A stretch of DNA of 64,000 bases from NCBI GenBank assembly GCA_038125725.1, contig JAYPEK010000009.1, forward strand, positions 31,590 through 95,589, in the 5' to 3' direction. Position 1 is the first letter of the stretch; every line of letters starts with the position of its first letter. Shown here one piece after another: positions 43,569 to 52,430 of the stretch. Origin of the DNA: TMED8 sp038125725. Its GTDB lineage: Bacteria; Pseudomonadota; Alphaproteobacteria; Rhodospirillales; Casp-alpha2. The notes beneath the pieces are model-generated. The model was not told the DNA's origin. It was given only the letters and a program-made list of their open reading frames with translations, and searched no databases. A program made the translations under genes and the position numbers.

Positions 43569-45953
43569 TTGCCGGCCAGGATGGGCACATATTTGCTCGG
43601 CGCCCTGGTGGCGCTTGCGGCATGTTTACCGAACGCCGTGAAAAGCGACGGCGGCGAAGCCGTTTACCGTGTCGGGCTCTACCAGAACGCACCCAAAATC
43701 TTCTTCGATGCTGATGGCCGCGCCGCCGGTTTCTTTCCGGCGATCATCGCCGAATTGGCAAAACGTGCCGGTTTCCAAGCCGAATACGTGAACTGCGAGT
43801 GGGCGGCCTGCCTGGCCGCGCTCGCGGCCGGGGACATCCACATCATGCCCGACGTCGCCTGGTCGGAGGAGCGCGCCGCGCACTTCCGGTTCGGCCGGGA
43901 ACCGGTGCTGACCAGCTTTTCCTATGTCTATGTCCGGCCCGGCCAGCAGGTGTCGTCGCTGTTCGATCTCGATGGCAAGGCGCTGGCCGTGCTGAAAGAC
44001 AGCGTCCAGCATGCGCGTCTGCGCGAGATGCTGGTGACCAACGGTCCCAAGCCGGTTCTGCGGCTGACCACTTCGCACGAGCAGACCCTGGCCCAGGTGG
44101 AATCGGGGCTTGCCGATGCCGGCGTCGTCAACGGCTTTTTCGGCGTCAGTCACGAGAAGAACTACCGTATCGCTCGCAGTCCCATCGTGTTCGGACCGGC
44201 GACCCTGTTCTTTGCTTACGGCGCGAGCGTGCCGAAAGAGACCATCACCGCCATGGACCTGAACCTGGCGATGCTGAAGCAGAACCCGCGCTCGCTCTAT
44301 TTCCAGGCCAAGACGCAATGGCTGGAACCCGAGGACGTCGGCCACACCCTGGCCGGCTGGGTGCTGCCGGCGCTGGCGGCGGTGGGCCTGGCTTTGGCTT
44401 TCAGCATTGCCGTCAATGCCTACTTCCAGCGCCGGGTCGGCAAGGCGACGGCGGAATTGCGTCAAAACGAGAGCCTGTTGCGCTCGATCTTCGATAACCT
44501 GCCGGTGGGCCTGCTGATCAAGGACGCCGAACACAAGGTCGAGCGGCCGAACCCGCGTTATCTCGAGTGGTACGGCCTGACACCCGAGGAATTCATCGGT
44601 TTCCGCTCGGAGGAGTACGAGGATTTCCAACCCGCCGACGACGCCCAGGTGATGACCGACCAGGAACGCCAGGTGATGGAAACCGGCGCCACCATGGTGC
44701 GCCGGATCGAGCGGCCCTTCGCCGACGGCACCCCGCATATCCTGGAGATCACCAAGTTCCCGATCTACGACGAGGACGGCAAGATCGCCAAGGTGGGATC
44801 GGTCAGCGTCGACTTGACCGAGTTGCTGAAAGCGCAGGAAGCGCTACGCCTGAGCGAGGAAAAATACCGCGCCATGTTCGAGAACGCCGGCGTCGGCATG
44901 GCCATGTGTCGCATGGACGGGAGCCTGACCGAGGTCAACCAGGCCTTTCTCGACATCATCGGATACAGCGAGGACGAGGTCTTCGATCTCACCTATTGGG
45001 ACATCACGCCGCGCGACTATGAGGCGCGCGAGGCGGAGCAGCTGCAGAGCCTGCGCGCCACCGGCCGCTACGGCCCCTACGAGAAGCACTACCTTCACAA
45101 AGACGGCCACCGCGTGCCGGTGTTGCTCAACGGCTCGCTGGTCCGGGTCGGCGACGAGGAGCAGATCTGGTCGGTGGTCGAGGATGTCTCGGAACGCCGG
45201 CGCGCCGCCGAGATGGTCGAAAACGCCCTGGCCGAGGCGGAGCGCGCCAACCAGGCGAAATCGGAATTCCTGGCCACCATGAGCCACGAGTTCCGCACCC
45301 CCTTGAACGCCATCCTCGGCTTCAGCGAGATGCTGCGTTCGCAATACCTGGGACCGATCGGCAACGGTTCGTATCGGGAATACGCCGAAGACATCCACGT
45401 CAGCGGCCAGCACATGCTGGCGCTGGTCAATGATGTCCTGGATATCGCCGCCATCGAAGCCGGCAAGCGCGAACTGGACGTGAGGCCGCTGGATATGGCG
45501 GACATCGTTCGCACCTGCATCCGTACCTTCGAGAAGCCCGCCGCCGATTCCGGCATCGTGCTCACGGTCGAGATGCCGCCAGAGCCGCCGGAAATGCGGG
45601 GTGACCACCGTTCGGTGGTGCAGATCATCCAGAACCTGCTGTCCAACGCGATCAAGTTCACCGAGCCCGGCGGCCGCATCACGCTTTCCGTGTTGCCCGG
45701 CGAGGACGAACTGACGGTCCGCGTCATCGATACCGGCATCGGCATTCCCGCCGACCTGCTACCCGACGTGGTGGAGCCGTTTTCCCAGTCGCGCGACAAC
45801 CCGCACCTGACGGAGGAGGGGACCGGGCTCGGGCTTGCCATCGTCAAATCGTTGGTCGAGGCGCACGGCGGCAGCCTCGATATCGAAAGCGAGATGGGCG
45901 TCGGCACCAGTGTCACCGTCCACTTTCCGGTGATGCGGGCAGCGGCGGAATAG
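43569..45953 (+). CDS. Hybrid sensor histidine kinase with periplasmic SBP-like, two PAS and HK domains
   Basis: A 794-residue membrane sensor kinase. Residues ~28-260 form an SBP_bac_3-like ligand domain (YRVGLYQNAPKIFFDADGRA, then KALAVLKDSVQHARL), residues ~262-285 a TM helix (VLPALAAVGLALAFSIAVNA), then two PAS domains (~300-420 and ~425-550) and a HisKA/HATPase core with H573 in TMSHEFRTPL, NAIKFTEPGG and DTGIGIPAD and GTGLGLAIVKSL. The N-terminus (LLGALVALAACL) resembles a signal with lipobox-like LAAC. No receiver or output domain and no cognate regulator gene follow. TTG at 43569 was chosen because GAGGGG lies 7 bases upstream; ATG at 43581 is possible. Confidence 0.9.
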   Translation: MPARMGTYLLGALVALAACLPNAVKSDGGEAVYRVGLYQNAPKIFFDADGRAAGFFPAIIAELAKRAGFQAEYVNCEWAACLAALAAGDIHIMPDVAWSEERAAHFRFGREPVLTSFSYVYVRPGQQVSSLFDLDGKALAVLKDSVQHARLREMLVTNGPKPVLRLTTSHEQTLAQVESGLADAGVVNGFFGVSHEKNYRIARSPIVFGPATLFFAYGASVPKETITAMDLNLAMLKQNPRSLYFQAKTQWLEPEDVGHTLAGWVLPALAAVGLALAFSIAVNAYFQRRVGKATAELRQNESLLRSIFDNLPVGLLIKDAEHKVERPNPRYLEWYGLTPEEFIGFRSEEYEDFQPADDAQVMTDQERQVMETGATMVRRIERPFADGTPHILEITKFPIYDEDGKIAKVGSVSVDLTELLKAQEALRLSEEKYRAMFENAGVGMAMCRMDGSLTEVNQAFLDIIGYSEDEVFDLTYWDITPRDYEAREAEQLQSLRATGRYGPYEKHYLHKDGHRVPVLLNGSLVRVGDEEQIWSVVEDVSERRRAAEMVENALAEAERANQAKSEFLATMSHEFRTPLNAILGFSEMLRSQYLGPIGNGSYREYAEDIHVSGQHMLALVNDVLDIAAIEAGKRELDVRPLDMADIVRTCIRTFEKPAADSGIVLTVEMPPEPPEMRGDHRSVVQIIQNLLSNAIKFTEPGGRITLSVLPGEDELTVRVIDTGIGIPADLLPDVVEPFSQSRDNPHLTEEGTGLGLAIVKSLVEAHGGSLDIESEMGVGTSVTVHFPVMRAAAE

Positions 45954-46085
45954 CTGCCGGGCGTCATCGGGCCGCAAAAATTTCCCGCGTTTGGGAGTTG
46001 ACGCTCCGGCGCAAGTGAAGATCATGTGGCCGAGGCATTCGGGTGCGCCGGGACGCCCCCATTTCAACGATCGAGAGTGACAATC

Positions 46086-47366
46086 ATGGACATGACGCAG
46101 ATGGACGCGGCCGGTCTGGCCGATGCCGCCGCCCAAGCCGAACAGGGATACGACGCGCTCCGGGGGCGGAACCTGGCACTGGACATGACGCGCGGCAAGC
46201 CGGCGCCGGACCAGCTCGACCTGGCGGACGGGCTGTTGACCATCGTCGGCCCCGGCGAGGCCATGGGCGAGGACGGCACCGACTACCGCAACTACGGCAT
46301 CCTGGCCGGCATCCCGGAAGCGCGCGCCTTCTTCGCCGAATACATGGAGGTGACGCCGGCCGAGATCGTCGTCGGCGGCAACTCCAGCCTGACCATGATG
46401 TACGACGCCATGGCCGGCGGCATGATGTTCGGCATGCCGGGGGGTGATCGGCCGTGGAAGGATCAGGGCACGGTGAAGTTCATCTGCCCGGTGCCCGGTT
46501 ACGACCGCCATTTCGCCATCTGCGAGCGGCTCGGCCTGGAAATGATTTCCGTCCCGATGACGCCCGAAGGCCCCGACATGGACGCCGTCGAGGCGCTGGT
46601 TGCCGAGGACGCCGCCATCAAGGGCATGTGGTGCGTGCCGAAATACTCCAACCCGTCGGGCGAAACCTATTCCGACGCCGTCGTCGACCGGTTGGCGAAG
46701 ATGCCGGTGGCGGCCAAGGACTTCCGCATTTTCTGGGACAACGCCTACGCGGTGCATCACCTGGGCAAGGGGCCGGCGCGGGTCAAGAACCTGCTGGCCG
46801 CCTGTAAGGAAGCCGGCACGCCGGAGCGCGTCTTGATGTTCGGCTCCACCTCCAAGATCACCCATGCCGGCGCCGGCGTGGCGGTGCTGGCGGCCTCCGA
46901 GGTCAACGTCAAGGATGCGCTCGAGAAGATGTTCTTTTCCTCCATCGGGCCGGACAAGATCAACCAACTGCGGCACGTGAAGTTCTTCAAGGACATGAAC
47001 GGGCTCCTGGCCCACATGAAGAAGCAGGCGGAACTGGTGGCACCCAAGTTCGCCGCCGTCGACGAAGCGCTGGAGCGGCGCCTCGGCGGCAAGGGCATCG
47101 CCACCTGGACCAAGCCGGAAGGCGGCTACTTCGTCAGTGTCGACGTGATGGAGGGCTGCGCGGCGGAGATCATCGCCATGGCCGGCAAGGCCGGCGTCAA
47201 GCTGACCCCCGCCGGCTCCACCCATCCCCACGGCAAGGACCCGACCGACAGCAACATCCGCCTTGCCCCCACCATGCCCAGCGTGGACGAGATCAAGACC
47301 GCCATGGAGGTGTTCTGCACCTGTGTCGAGCTGGTCTCCGCCCGCAAGCTGGCCGAAGGTAAATAG
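46086..47366 (+). CDS. Aspartate aminotransferase-like PLP enzyme (PF12897 type)
   Basis: A 426-residue PLP enzyme of the less common aspartate aminotransferase subgroup also found in actinobacteria (Cg0294-like). Diagnostic blocks are DMTRGKPAPDQLDLADGLL and DYRNYGILAGIPEARAFF in the N-terminal part, with the active-site Lys in FGSTSKITHAGAG, WDNAYAVHHL providing the cofactor Asp, and SNIRLAPTMPS with the carboxylate-binding Arg. It should make aspartate and 2-oxoglutarate interconvert with oxaloacetate and glutamate, though specificity is not proven. It overlaps no gene; the class III aminotransferase starts 11 bases later, so the two are probably co-transcribed. Confidence 0.88.
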   Translation: MDMTQMDAAGLADAAAQAEQGYDALRGRNLALDMTRGKPAPDQLDLADGLLTIVGPGEAMGEDGTDYRNYGILAGIPEARAFFAEYMEVTPAEIVVGGNSSLTMMYDAMAGGMMFGMPGGDRPWKDQGTVKFICPVPGYDRHFAICERLGLEMISVPMTPEGPDMDAVEALVAEDAAIKGMWCVPKYSNPSGETYSDAVVDRLAKMPVAAKDFRIFWDNAYAVHHLGKGPARVKNLLAACKEAGTPERVLMFGSTSKITHAGAGVAVLAASEVNVKDALEKMFFSSIGPDKINQLRHVKFFKDMNGLLAHMKKQAELVAPKFAAVDEALERRLGGKGIATWTKPEGGYFVSVDVMEGCAAEIIAMAGKAGVKLTPAGSTHPHGKDPTDSNIRLAPTMPSVDEIKTAMEVFCTCVELVSARKLAEGK

Positions 47367-47377
47367 GACACGAACTC

Positions 47378-48763
47378 ATGGCCGATCAAGCCAACGCCCC
47401 CGATTTCGAACAGGCCCGCGCCGACGCCGAGGTGCATTTCTGGCCGCACGGCCGCAAGTCCGGCGACATGTCCACCGACACCGGCGTGCAACTGGTGACG
47501 CGCGGCTCGGGTGTTTGGGTCGAGGACGCCGACGGCGAGAAATGGTTCGATACGCTGTCCGGGCTATGGCTGGTCAATATCGGCCACGGCCGGCGCGAAA
47601 TCGCCGATGCGGTCTACCGCCAGATGCTGGAACTCTCGTTCTCGCCCAACGATACCGTCAGCCCGGTGACGGCGCGCCTGGCGGCGAAGATTTCGGAGCT
47701 GGCCGGCGATCCTAGTGCACGGGTCTATTTCACGTCGGGTGGATCCGAGTCCAACGAGACCGCCATGAAGGTGGCCAAGAACTATCACCACCTGAAGGGC
47801 GAGCCGGCGCGCTGGAAGATCCTCAGCCGGCGCGGCTCCTACCACGGCGCCACGCTGGCCTGCACCAGCCTGGGCCGCGGCGGTCCCGGCGGCGGCAGCG
47901 TGCCCAAGCACTTCGGTCCGCTGATGCCCGGCAACGTGCACGTCGCCCAGCATGCCGCCTATCGCTGCCATCTCTGTGCCGAGAAGGGCGGCTGCACCTT
48001 GGAATGCGCCAAGGACGTGGAGCGCGCCATCGAACACGAGGGTGCGGATACCGTCGCCGCCTTCATCGGCGAGCCGATTTCTGCGGCGGCCGGCATCCAT
48101 GTGCCGCATCCGGAATACTGGCCGATGATCCGCGACATCTGCACGCGCACCGGAGTCTTGCTGATCGCCGACGAGGTGATCACCGGCTTCGGCCGCACCG
48201 GCACCATGTTCGCCATGCAGCAGTGGGGCGTGAAGCCGGACATCTTCACCATCGCCAAGGGCCTGACCAGCGGCTACCTGCCGATCGGCGCCGCCGTGGT
48301 CTCGGGGCACATTGCCGACGCCTTCGCCAAGGACGGTTCCGCCTTCGTGCATCTCCTGACCTTTGGCGGCAATCCGGCGTCCTCGGCCGCCGCGCTCGCC
48401 AACCTTGAGATTATGGAGAACGAGAACCTGGCCGAACGCTCGAAGGAGATGGGCAGCTACCTCTATGAACGGCTGCAGACCCTGGCGTCGCACGAGATCG
48501 TCGGCGACGTGCGCGGCGGCATGGGGCTTCTGGGGGCGCTCGAACTGGTCAAGGACAAGGCGACGCGCGAACAGTTTCCAGGCGACGCCAACCTGGCCGA
48601 CGTCGCCACCCGCGCCATGCGCCGGCATCGCATGCTCGGCCGCGCGGGCGGCATCATCCCCATCGCGCCGCCGCTCTGCATCACCAGGGACGAGATCGAC
48701 GAGGCGGTGGCGCGCCTCGACAAGGTGCTTTCCACCATCGAGGCGGAACTGGGCGTCGGCTGA
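47378..48763 (+). CDS. Class III (omega) aminotransferase
   Basis: A 461-residue PLP enzyme of the omega-amino-acid:pyruvate transaminase family. Conserved parts are FDTLSGLWLVNIGHGRREIA, YFTSGGSESNETAMKVAKNY, RRGSYHGATLACTSLG, DEVITGFGRTGTMFAMQQWG and the Schiff-base Lys in IAKGLTSGYLPIGAAV. A CxxC...CxxxC cluster (CHLCAEKGGCTLEC) is inserted near residue 190, unusual but seen in related enzymes; it may be structural. The amine donor could be beta-alanine, GABA, taurine or a polyamine. Its position right after the aspartate aminotransferase-like gene suggests a shared amine-catabolic operon. Confidence 0.92.
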   Translation: MADQANAPDFEQARADAEVHFWPHGRKSGDMSTDTGVQLVTRGSGVWVEDADGEKWFDTLSGLWLVNIGHGRREIADAVYRQMLELSFSPNDTVSPVTARLAAKISELAGDPSARVYFTSGGSESNETAMKVAKNYHHLKGEPARWKILSRRGSYHGATLACTSLGRGGPGGGSVPKHFGPLMPGNVHVAQHAAYRCHLCAEKGGCTLECAKDVERAIEHEGADTVAAFIGEPISAAAGIHVPHPEYWPMIRDICTRTGVLLIADEVITGFGRTGTMFAMQQWGVKPDIFTIAKGLTSGYLPIGAAVVSGHIADAFAKDGSAFVHLLTFGGNPASSAAALANLEIMENENLAERSKEMGSYLYERLQTLASHEIVGDVRGGMGLLGALELVKDKATREQFPGDANLADVATRAMRRHRMLGRAGGIIPIAPPLCITRDEIDEAVARLDKVLSTIEAELGVG

Positions 48764-48776
48764 CGCGCGCGATTCG

Positions 48777-48790
48777 TTGACCAGGGTCAA
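48777..48790. promoter_or_regulatory. Short inverted repeat TTGACC-AG-GGTCAA
   Basis: Six-base perfect arms with a 2-base spacer between the class III aminotransferase stop and the radical SAM gene start. The spacing is too short for an RNA hairpin, so a DNA operator is possible; the left arm could also be a -35 element, but no good -10 was found. Chance occurrence cannot be excluded. Confidence 0.35.
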
Positions 48791-48814
48791 GGCACGCCGG
48801 CACGCGATCGGCTA

Positions 48815-48851
48815 AACGGAAACTCCCAGCAATCCGGCGGGAGTTTCCGTT
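48815..48851 (+). promoter_or_regulatory. 13-bp perfect hairpin enclosing the ribosome binding site of the radical SAM gene
   Basis: AACGGAAACTCCC (48815-48827) and GGGAGTTTCCGTT (48839-48851) are exact inverted repeats with an 11-base loop. The right arm holds the GGGAG ribosome binding site and ends one base before the ATG at 48852. In mRNA the site would be buried. It may also act as a weak terminator, but a T run does not follow. Confidence 0.75.
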
Positions 48852-49844
48852 ATGACGATCACCGAACGCGTCGACAACATCACGCGGCTTCCCGAAGCCT
48901 ATCGCATGGCCGCGCCGCCGGCGCCGCCGAGCGTCAAGATCGAGCTCACCGCGCGCTGCGATTTCCAGTGCTTCTTCTGCGCGTCATCGCAAAGATTGCG
49001 CAAGAAGCAGGACATGGACTGGGATTTCTACACCTGCGTGACACGGGAAATGCGCGACGCCGGGGTCGAGGAATTGGGCATGTTCTATCTCGGCGAATCG
49101 TTTCTCTATCTGCACCTCGCCGACGCCATCCACCACGCCAAGCAGGTGGTCGGCTTCCCCTATATCTTTCTCACCACCAACGGCCGCATGGCGATGCCGG
49201 GGAAGGTCAAGGCCTGCATGGCGGCGGGGCTCGACAGCCTCAAGTTCTCCTACAATTTCGCCGGCCCCGAGCAGTGCAAGGAGGTCACCGGCGTCGATGC
49301 CTTCGACGCCATCGTCGCCAATATCCGGGACGCGCGGCGCGTGCGCGACGAGGTTGAGGCCGAGACCGGACACCGCTGCGGGCTCTACGCGTCCTCCATC
49401 CACTACGACGGCGAGCAGCAGGCGAAGATGGAGGACGCCGTCGGCTTGATTTCGGACTATGTCGACGAACACTACTGGCTGCCGCTTTATGGCCAGGCGG
49501 GGCTGACGGCGGGCGCGCGCGGCACCAAGCCGGTTGCCGGCAACGTCGGGCGCGCCGGCGCCATGCGCGAGCCCTTGCCTTGCTGGTCGGTGTTTACCGA
49601 GGGCCACATCACCTATGACGGCAAGCTTGCCGCCTGCTGCTTCGATCACGACGGCCGCTTTGACATGGGGGATTTGAACGAGATGTCGTTCATGGAAGCC
49701 TGGCACAGCGCCGCCTTTCAGGCGCTGCGCGCGGCGAACCTCGCCAAGGACGTCACCGGTACCGCCTGCGAGCAGTGCATCGCCTACCGGGACGCCGACC
49801 CGGACGAGCCGCGCGCCGTCAATCTGAAGTCATCCGAAATCTGA
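48852..49844 (+). CDS. Radical SAM protein with C-terminal SPASM-like cluster motif
   Basis: A 330-residue protein. The radical SAM cluster motif is CDFQCFFC (residues ~36-43) right after VKIELTARCDFQC, with LGESFLYLHLADAI and a normal TIM-barrel pattern. The C-terminal ~80 residues have a SPASM-like arrangement: PCWSVF, then GKLAACCFDHDGRFDMGDL, then GTACEQCIAY. Such proteins modify peptides or small molecules using 5'-deoxyadenosyl radical and auxiliary clusters. No peptide precursor gene was found within 1 kb on either side. The leader hairpin suggests translational control. It is convergent with nothing; the next gene starts 106 bases later. Confidence 0.87.
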   Translation: MTITERVDNITRLPEAYRMAAPPAPPSVKIELTARCDFQCFFCASSQRLRKKQDMDWDFYTCVTREMRDAGVEELGMFYLGESFLYLHLADAIHHAKQVVGFPYIFLTTNGRMAMPGKVKACMAAGLDSLKFSYNFAGPEQCKEVTGVDAFDAIVANIRDARRVRDEVEAETGHRCGLYASSIHYDGEQQAKMEDAVGLISDYVDEHYWLPLYGQAGLTAGARGTKPVAGNVGRAGAMREPLPCWSVFTEGHITYDGKLAACCFDHDGRFDMGDLNEMSFMEAWHSAAFQALRAANLAKDVTGTACEQCIAYRDADPDEPRAVNLKSSEI

Positions 49845-49950
49845 GCCAGCGCGCCGGGCGCGGCCGAAAGAGACCATTCCCGTTTCGCATGAGTTCCCTT
49901 ATATATAGAAAAGAATAAAAAATTTATCGCTTATCAAGGGGAGGGTGGAA

Positions 49951-51507
49951 ATGAAACGGCTGGTCGTATGCAGTGACGGTACCTGGAACAACCCGGAACA
50001 GGAAGACAACGGCATTCCGGCGCCGACCAATGTGTTCAAGCTCCAAAATGCCGTGGCCGGCATCGCCGACGGCGTCACGCAGCTCTGCTATTACCATCCG
50101 GGCGTCGGCGGCGAGGGCGGCATCGCCGACAAGATTTTGGGCGGTGCGTTGGGCGTCGGCATCTCGCGCCATATCAAGAGCGCCTATCACTGGCTCGCCA
50201 GCCACTACCAGGAAGGCGACGAGATCTTCCTTTACGGTTTCAGCCGCGGCGCCTTCACGGCGCGCAGCATCGGCGGCTTTCTGGGACGTGGATTGCTGGA
50301 TTTCTCAGGTCTTACATCGGAGGAGAGCTGGGCGCAGGTGGACGAAGCCTACGAGGCCTACCGCGAGGCCGCCGGTCCCGCATGGGCCGATGGCAAGGCC
50401 CTGCACCACGGCGGCGGCCCGGCGCCGGTGCGGTTCATCGGTGTCTGGGACACCGTCGGGGCGCTCGGCATTCCCGACGACCTGGAGGTGCTGAACATCC
50501 TGGAGCGCCCCGGCAATTGGCGCTTTCACGATACCAGCCTGGGCGATCACGTGAGCACCGCGCGCCATGCCATGGCCATCGACGAGGTGCGCTCCAGCTT
50601 CACCATCACGCGCTGGCGCAACGCCGAGACCCATGCCGACGCTCGCGAACTCTGGTTTCCTGGCGTGCATTCGGATGTCGGCGGCGGCTACGCCGGGACC
50701 GCGCTCTCCGATACCGCCTTGCTATGGATGATCGAGGAGAGCGAGGCCGCCGGGCTCCAGTTCCGGCCCGGCGTGAAAGAGCAACTGCGGCCCGACGCGC
50801 TTGGCCCCATGCACAATTCCTTCAAGGGCGCCTTCGCCAAGCTGCGTTCGCGTCCGCGCAACGTCGATGCGCTTGAGACCGGAAACCAGGCACGGTTTCA
50901 CGCCAGCGCGTTCGAACGCCAGGCACGTTCGCCCATTGCCTACCCGGCCTACCGCCCGACGCGGATTCTCGAGCCTGGCGACGCCGCCACCGTCGACATC
51001 TTCGCCGATACCCGCTGGAACGACACCGGGCTCTATCTGGGGGCGGGGCATCAGTACACCTTCGCCGCCGACGGCGAATGGCAGGACAGCAAGGACACCT
51101 GCGACTGGCGCGGCACCGAGGACGGCAAGCTCTCAGCCGGCGACCTGGTGCGCGCGGCGTCGTCGTTCCTGGGCAAGTTCGAGGGGTTGTTCGAGCGGAT
51201 GACTGACAATGCCGCCACCGATTTTCTCGGCACCAAGCGCTGCGAGGACTTGCCCTGGTTCATCCTGGTCGGCGCCATCGCCAACGATTCCGGCCATCTG
51301 CGTCCGGTCAGCAACGACGGCACGCCGGTGCCGCACCAGTACGTGGCGCTAGCCGAACACGAGACCTCACCGTTGACGGTGGAGATGCCCGGTTATCTCT
51401 ACTGTTTTCCGAACGACGTCTGGAGCCTCTACGACAACAACCACGGCAGCTTGCGGCTAACCGTGACGCGCGTCGACGGGGTCAATCCTGCGCCCAGGGG
51501 TCCTTGA
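49951..51507 (+). CDS. DUF2235 alpha/beta-hydrolase (Tle1-like phospholipase family)
   Basis: A 518-residue soluble protein with the DUF2235 domain in residues ~1-290. The nucleophile motif is GFSRGAFTARSIGGF (the Ser in GxSxG-like FSRG), preceded by KRLVVCSDGTWNNP and PTNVFKLQNA, with LWFPGVHSDVGGGY and ADARE-type acid/His residues downstream. Tle1 enzymes are type VI secreted phospholipases, but no VgrG, Hcp or immunity gene is nearby. The C-terminal ~220 residues have a distinct beta-rich part (YFVALAEHETSPLTVEMPGY-like) that I cannot name. AAGGGGAGGGTGGAA precedes the ATG. Its 3' end overlaps trcR tail-to-tail by 26 bases. Confidence 0.85.
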   Translation: MKRLVVCSDGTWNNPEQEDNGIPAPTNVFKLQNAVAGIADGVTQLCYYHPGVGGEGGIADKILGGALGVGISRHIKSAYHWLASHYQEGDEIFLYGFSRGAFTARSIGGFLGRGLLDFSGLTSEESWAQVDEAYEAYREAAGPAWADGKALHHGGGPAPVRFIGVWDTVGALGIPDDLEVLNILERPGNWRFHDTSLGDHVSTARHAMAIDEVRSSFTITRWRNAETHADARELWFPGVHSDVGGGYAGTALSDTALLWMIEESEAAGLQFRPGVKEQLRPDALGPMHNSFKGAFAKLRSRPRNVDALETGNQARFHASAFERQARSPIAYPAYRPTRILEPGDAATVDIFADTRWNDTGLYLGAGHQYTFAADGEWQDSKDTCDWRGTEDGKLSAGDLVRAASSFLGKFEGLFERMTDNAATDFLGTKRCEDLPWFILVGAIANDSGHLRPVSNDGTPVPHQYVALAEHETSPLTVEMPGYLYCFPNDVWSLYDNNHGSLRLTVTRVDGVNPAPRGP

Positions 51508-52240
51508 TCGGTTCCTCGGCCGGCGCCGGCTCCGCCGGGGGCTGTGAGCCGAACGGGTCGGCCGGCGGTTGGAACGGATCGGCAGGGGCCGCGGGTTCCG
51601 GCTGGGCCGCCGGTTCCGGCAGCGGTTCCATGGCCGGCGGCGTCGCCACCGGCTGCTCGGTCGAGGACTGGACGACGCCGTCCGGCGCCGTGGCGGCGCC
51701 CGGCGAGTGCACCTTGCCGGCCCGCGCGCGGGCCAGCGCAATGGCTTTTTCCAGATCGTTGCCGCTGCAGATGCCGAGACCCACCGGATTCTGCGGCTTG
51801 ATGTTCGGCGTGTTCCAGTGGGTCCGGTCGCGGATGGCGTTGATGGTCGGCTTGGTGGTGCCGATCAGCTTGGAAATCTGAGCGTCGGTCAGTTCCGGAT
51901 AGTTTTTCAGCAGCCAGGCGATGGCGTTCGGGCGGTCGCCGCGCTTCGACACCGGCGTGTAGCGAGCGCCTTTGGACCGCGCCTTCGGCAGCGGCGTATC
52001 GTGCTTGGCCATTTTCATGGTCGCCGTCGGGTCGGCGACGCAGCGGTCGAGTTCTTCCTGGGTCAATTCACCGCGCGCGATGGGGTCGAGGCCCTGCATG
52101 CCCGGCGCCACTTCGCCGTCGGCGAGGGCCTGAATCTCGAGCGCGTGCAGGCCGCAAAAATCGGCGATCTGCTCGAAGGTGAGCGTGGTGTTGTCGATCA
52201 GCCAAACCGCGGTGGCTTTGGGCATCAGCGGATGCGCCAT
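51482..52240 (-). CDS. trcR: Cell cycle transcriptional regulator TrcR (DUF1013)
   Basis: A 252-residue alphaproteobacterial DUF1013 protein. The conserved first ~170 residues include MAHPLMPKATAVWLIDNTTL, FEQIADFCGLHALEIQALAD, LDPIARGELTQEELDRC, RYTPVSKRGDRPNAIAWLLK and ISKLIGTTKPTINAIRDRTH, the last a predicted helix-turn-helix-like DNA-binding segment. The last ~80 residues are Pro/Ala-rich and disordered (QPPADPFGSQPPAEPAPAEE). TrcR is involved in cell-cycle transcription in several alphaproteobacteria. The start at 52240 is chosen because MAHPLMPK opens the family. Convergent overlap with the DUF2235 gene. Confidence 0.9.
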   Translation of the reverse strand: MAHPLMPKATAVWLIDNTTLTFEQIADFCGLHALEIQALADGEVAPGMQGLDPIARGELTQEELDRCVADPTATMKMAKHDTPLPKARSKGARYTPVSKRGDRPNAIAWLLKNYPELTDAQISKLIGTTKPTINAIRDRTHWNTPNIKPQNPVGLGICSGNDLEKAIALARARAGKVHSPGAATAPDGVVQSSTEQPVATPPAMEPLPEPAAQPEPAAPADPFQPPADPFGSQPPAEPAPAEEPIKDPWAQD

Positions 52241-52430
52241 GGCAAACTTCCTTTTCCAAAAAATCACCGGCGCTTTTGACCGCGCCGGTTCGAGAATTCC
52301 GGCTCTTTATAGCCTTGGAAGCGGTGCCGGGTCAAACATATGGGCGTATTTCTCCGCTGCAATTGGGGGATGAAATGGCGGGCGTTTTTAGCGCCATCGG
52401 TCCATAGTTCCGGAAGCGCAGGGAGAGGCG

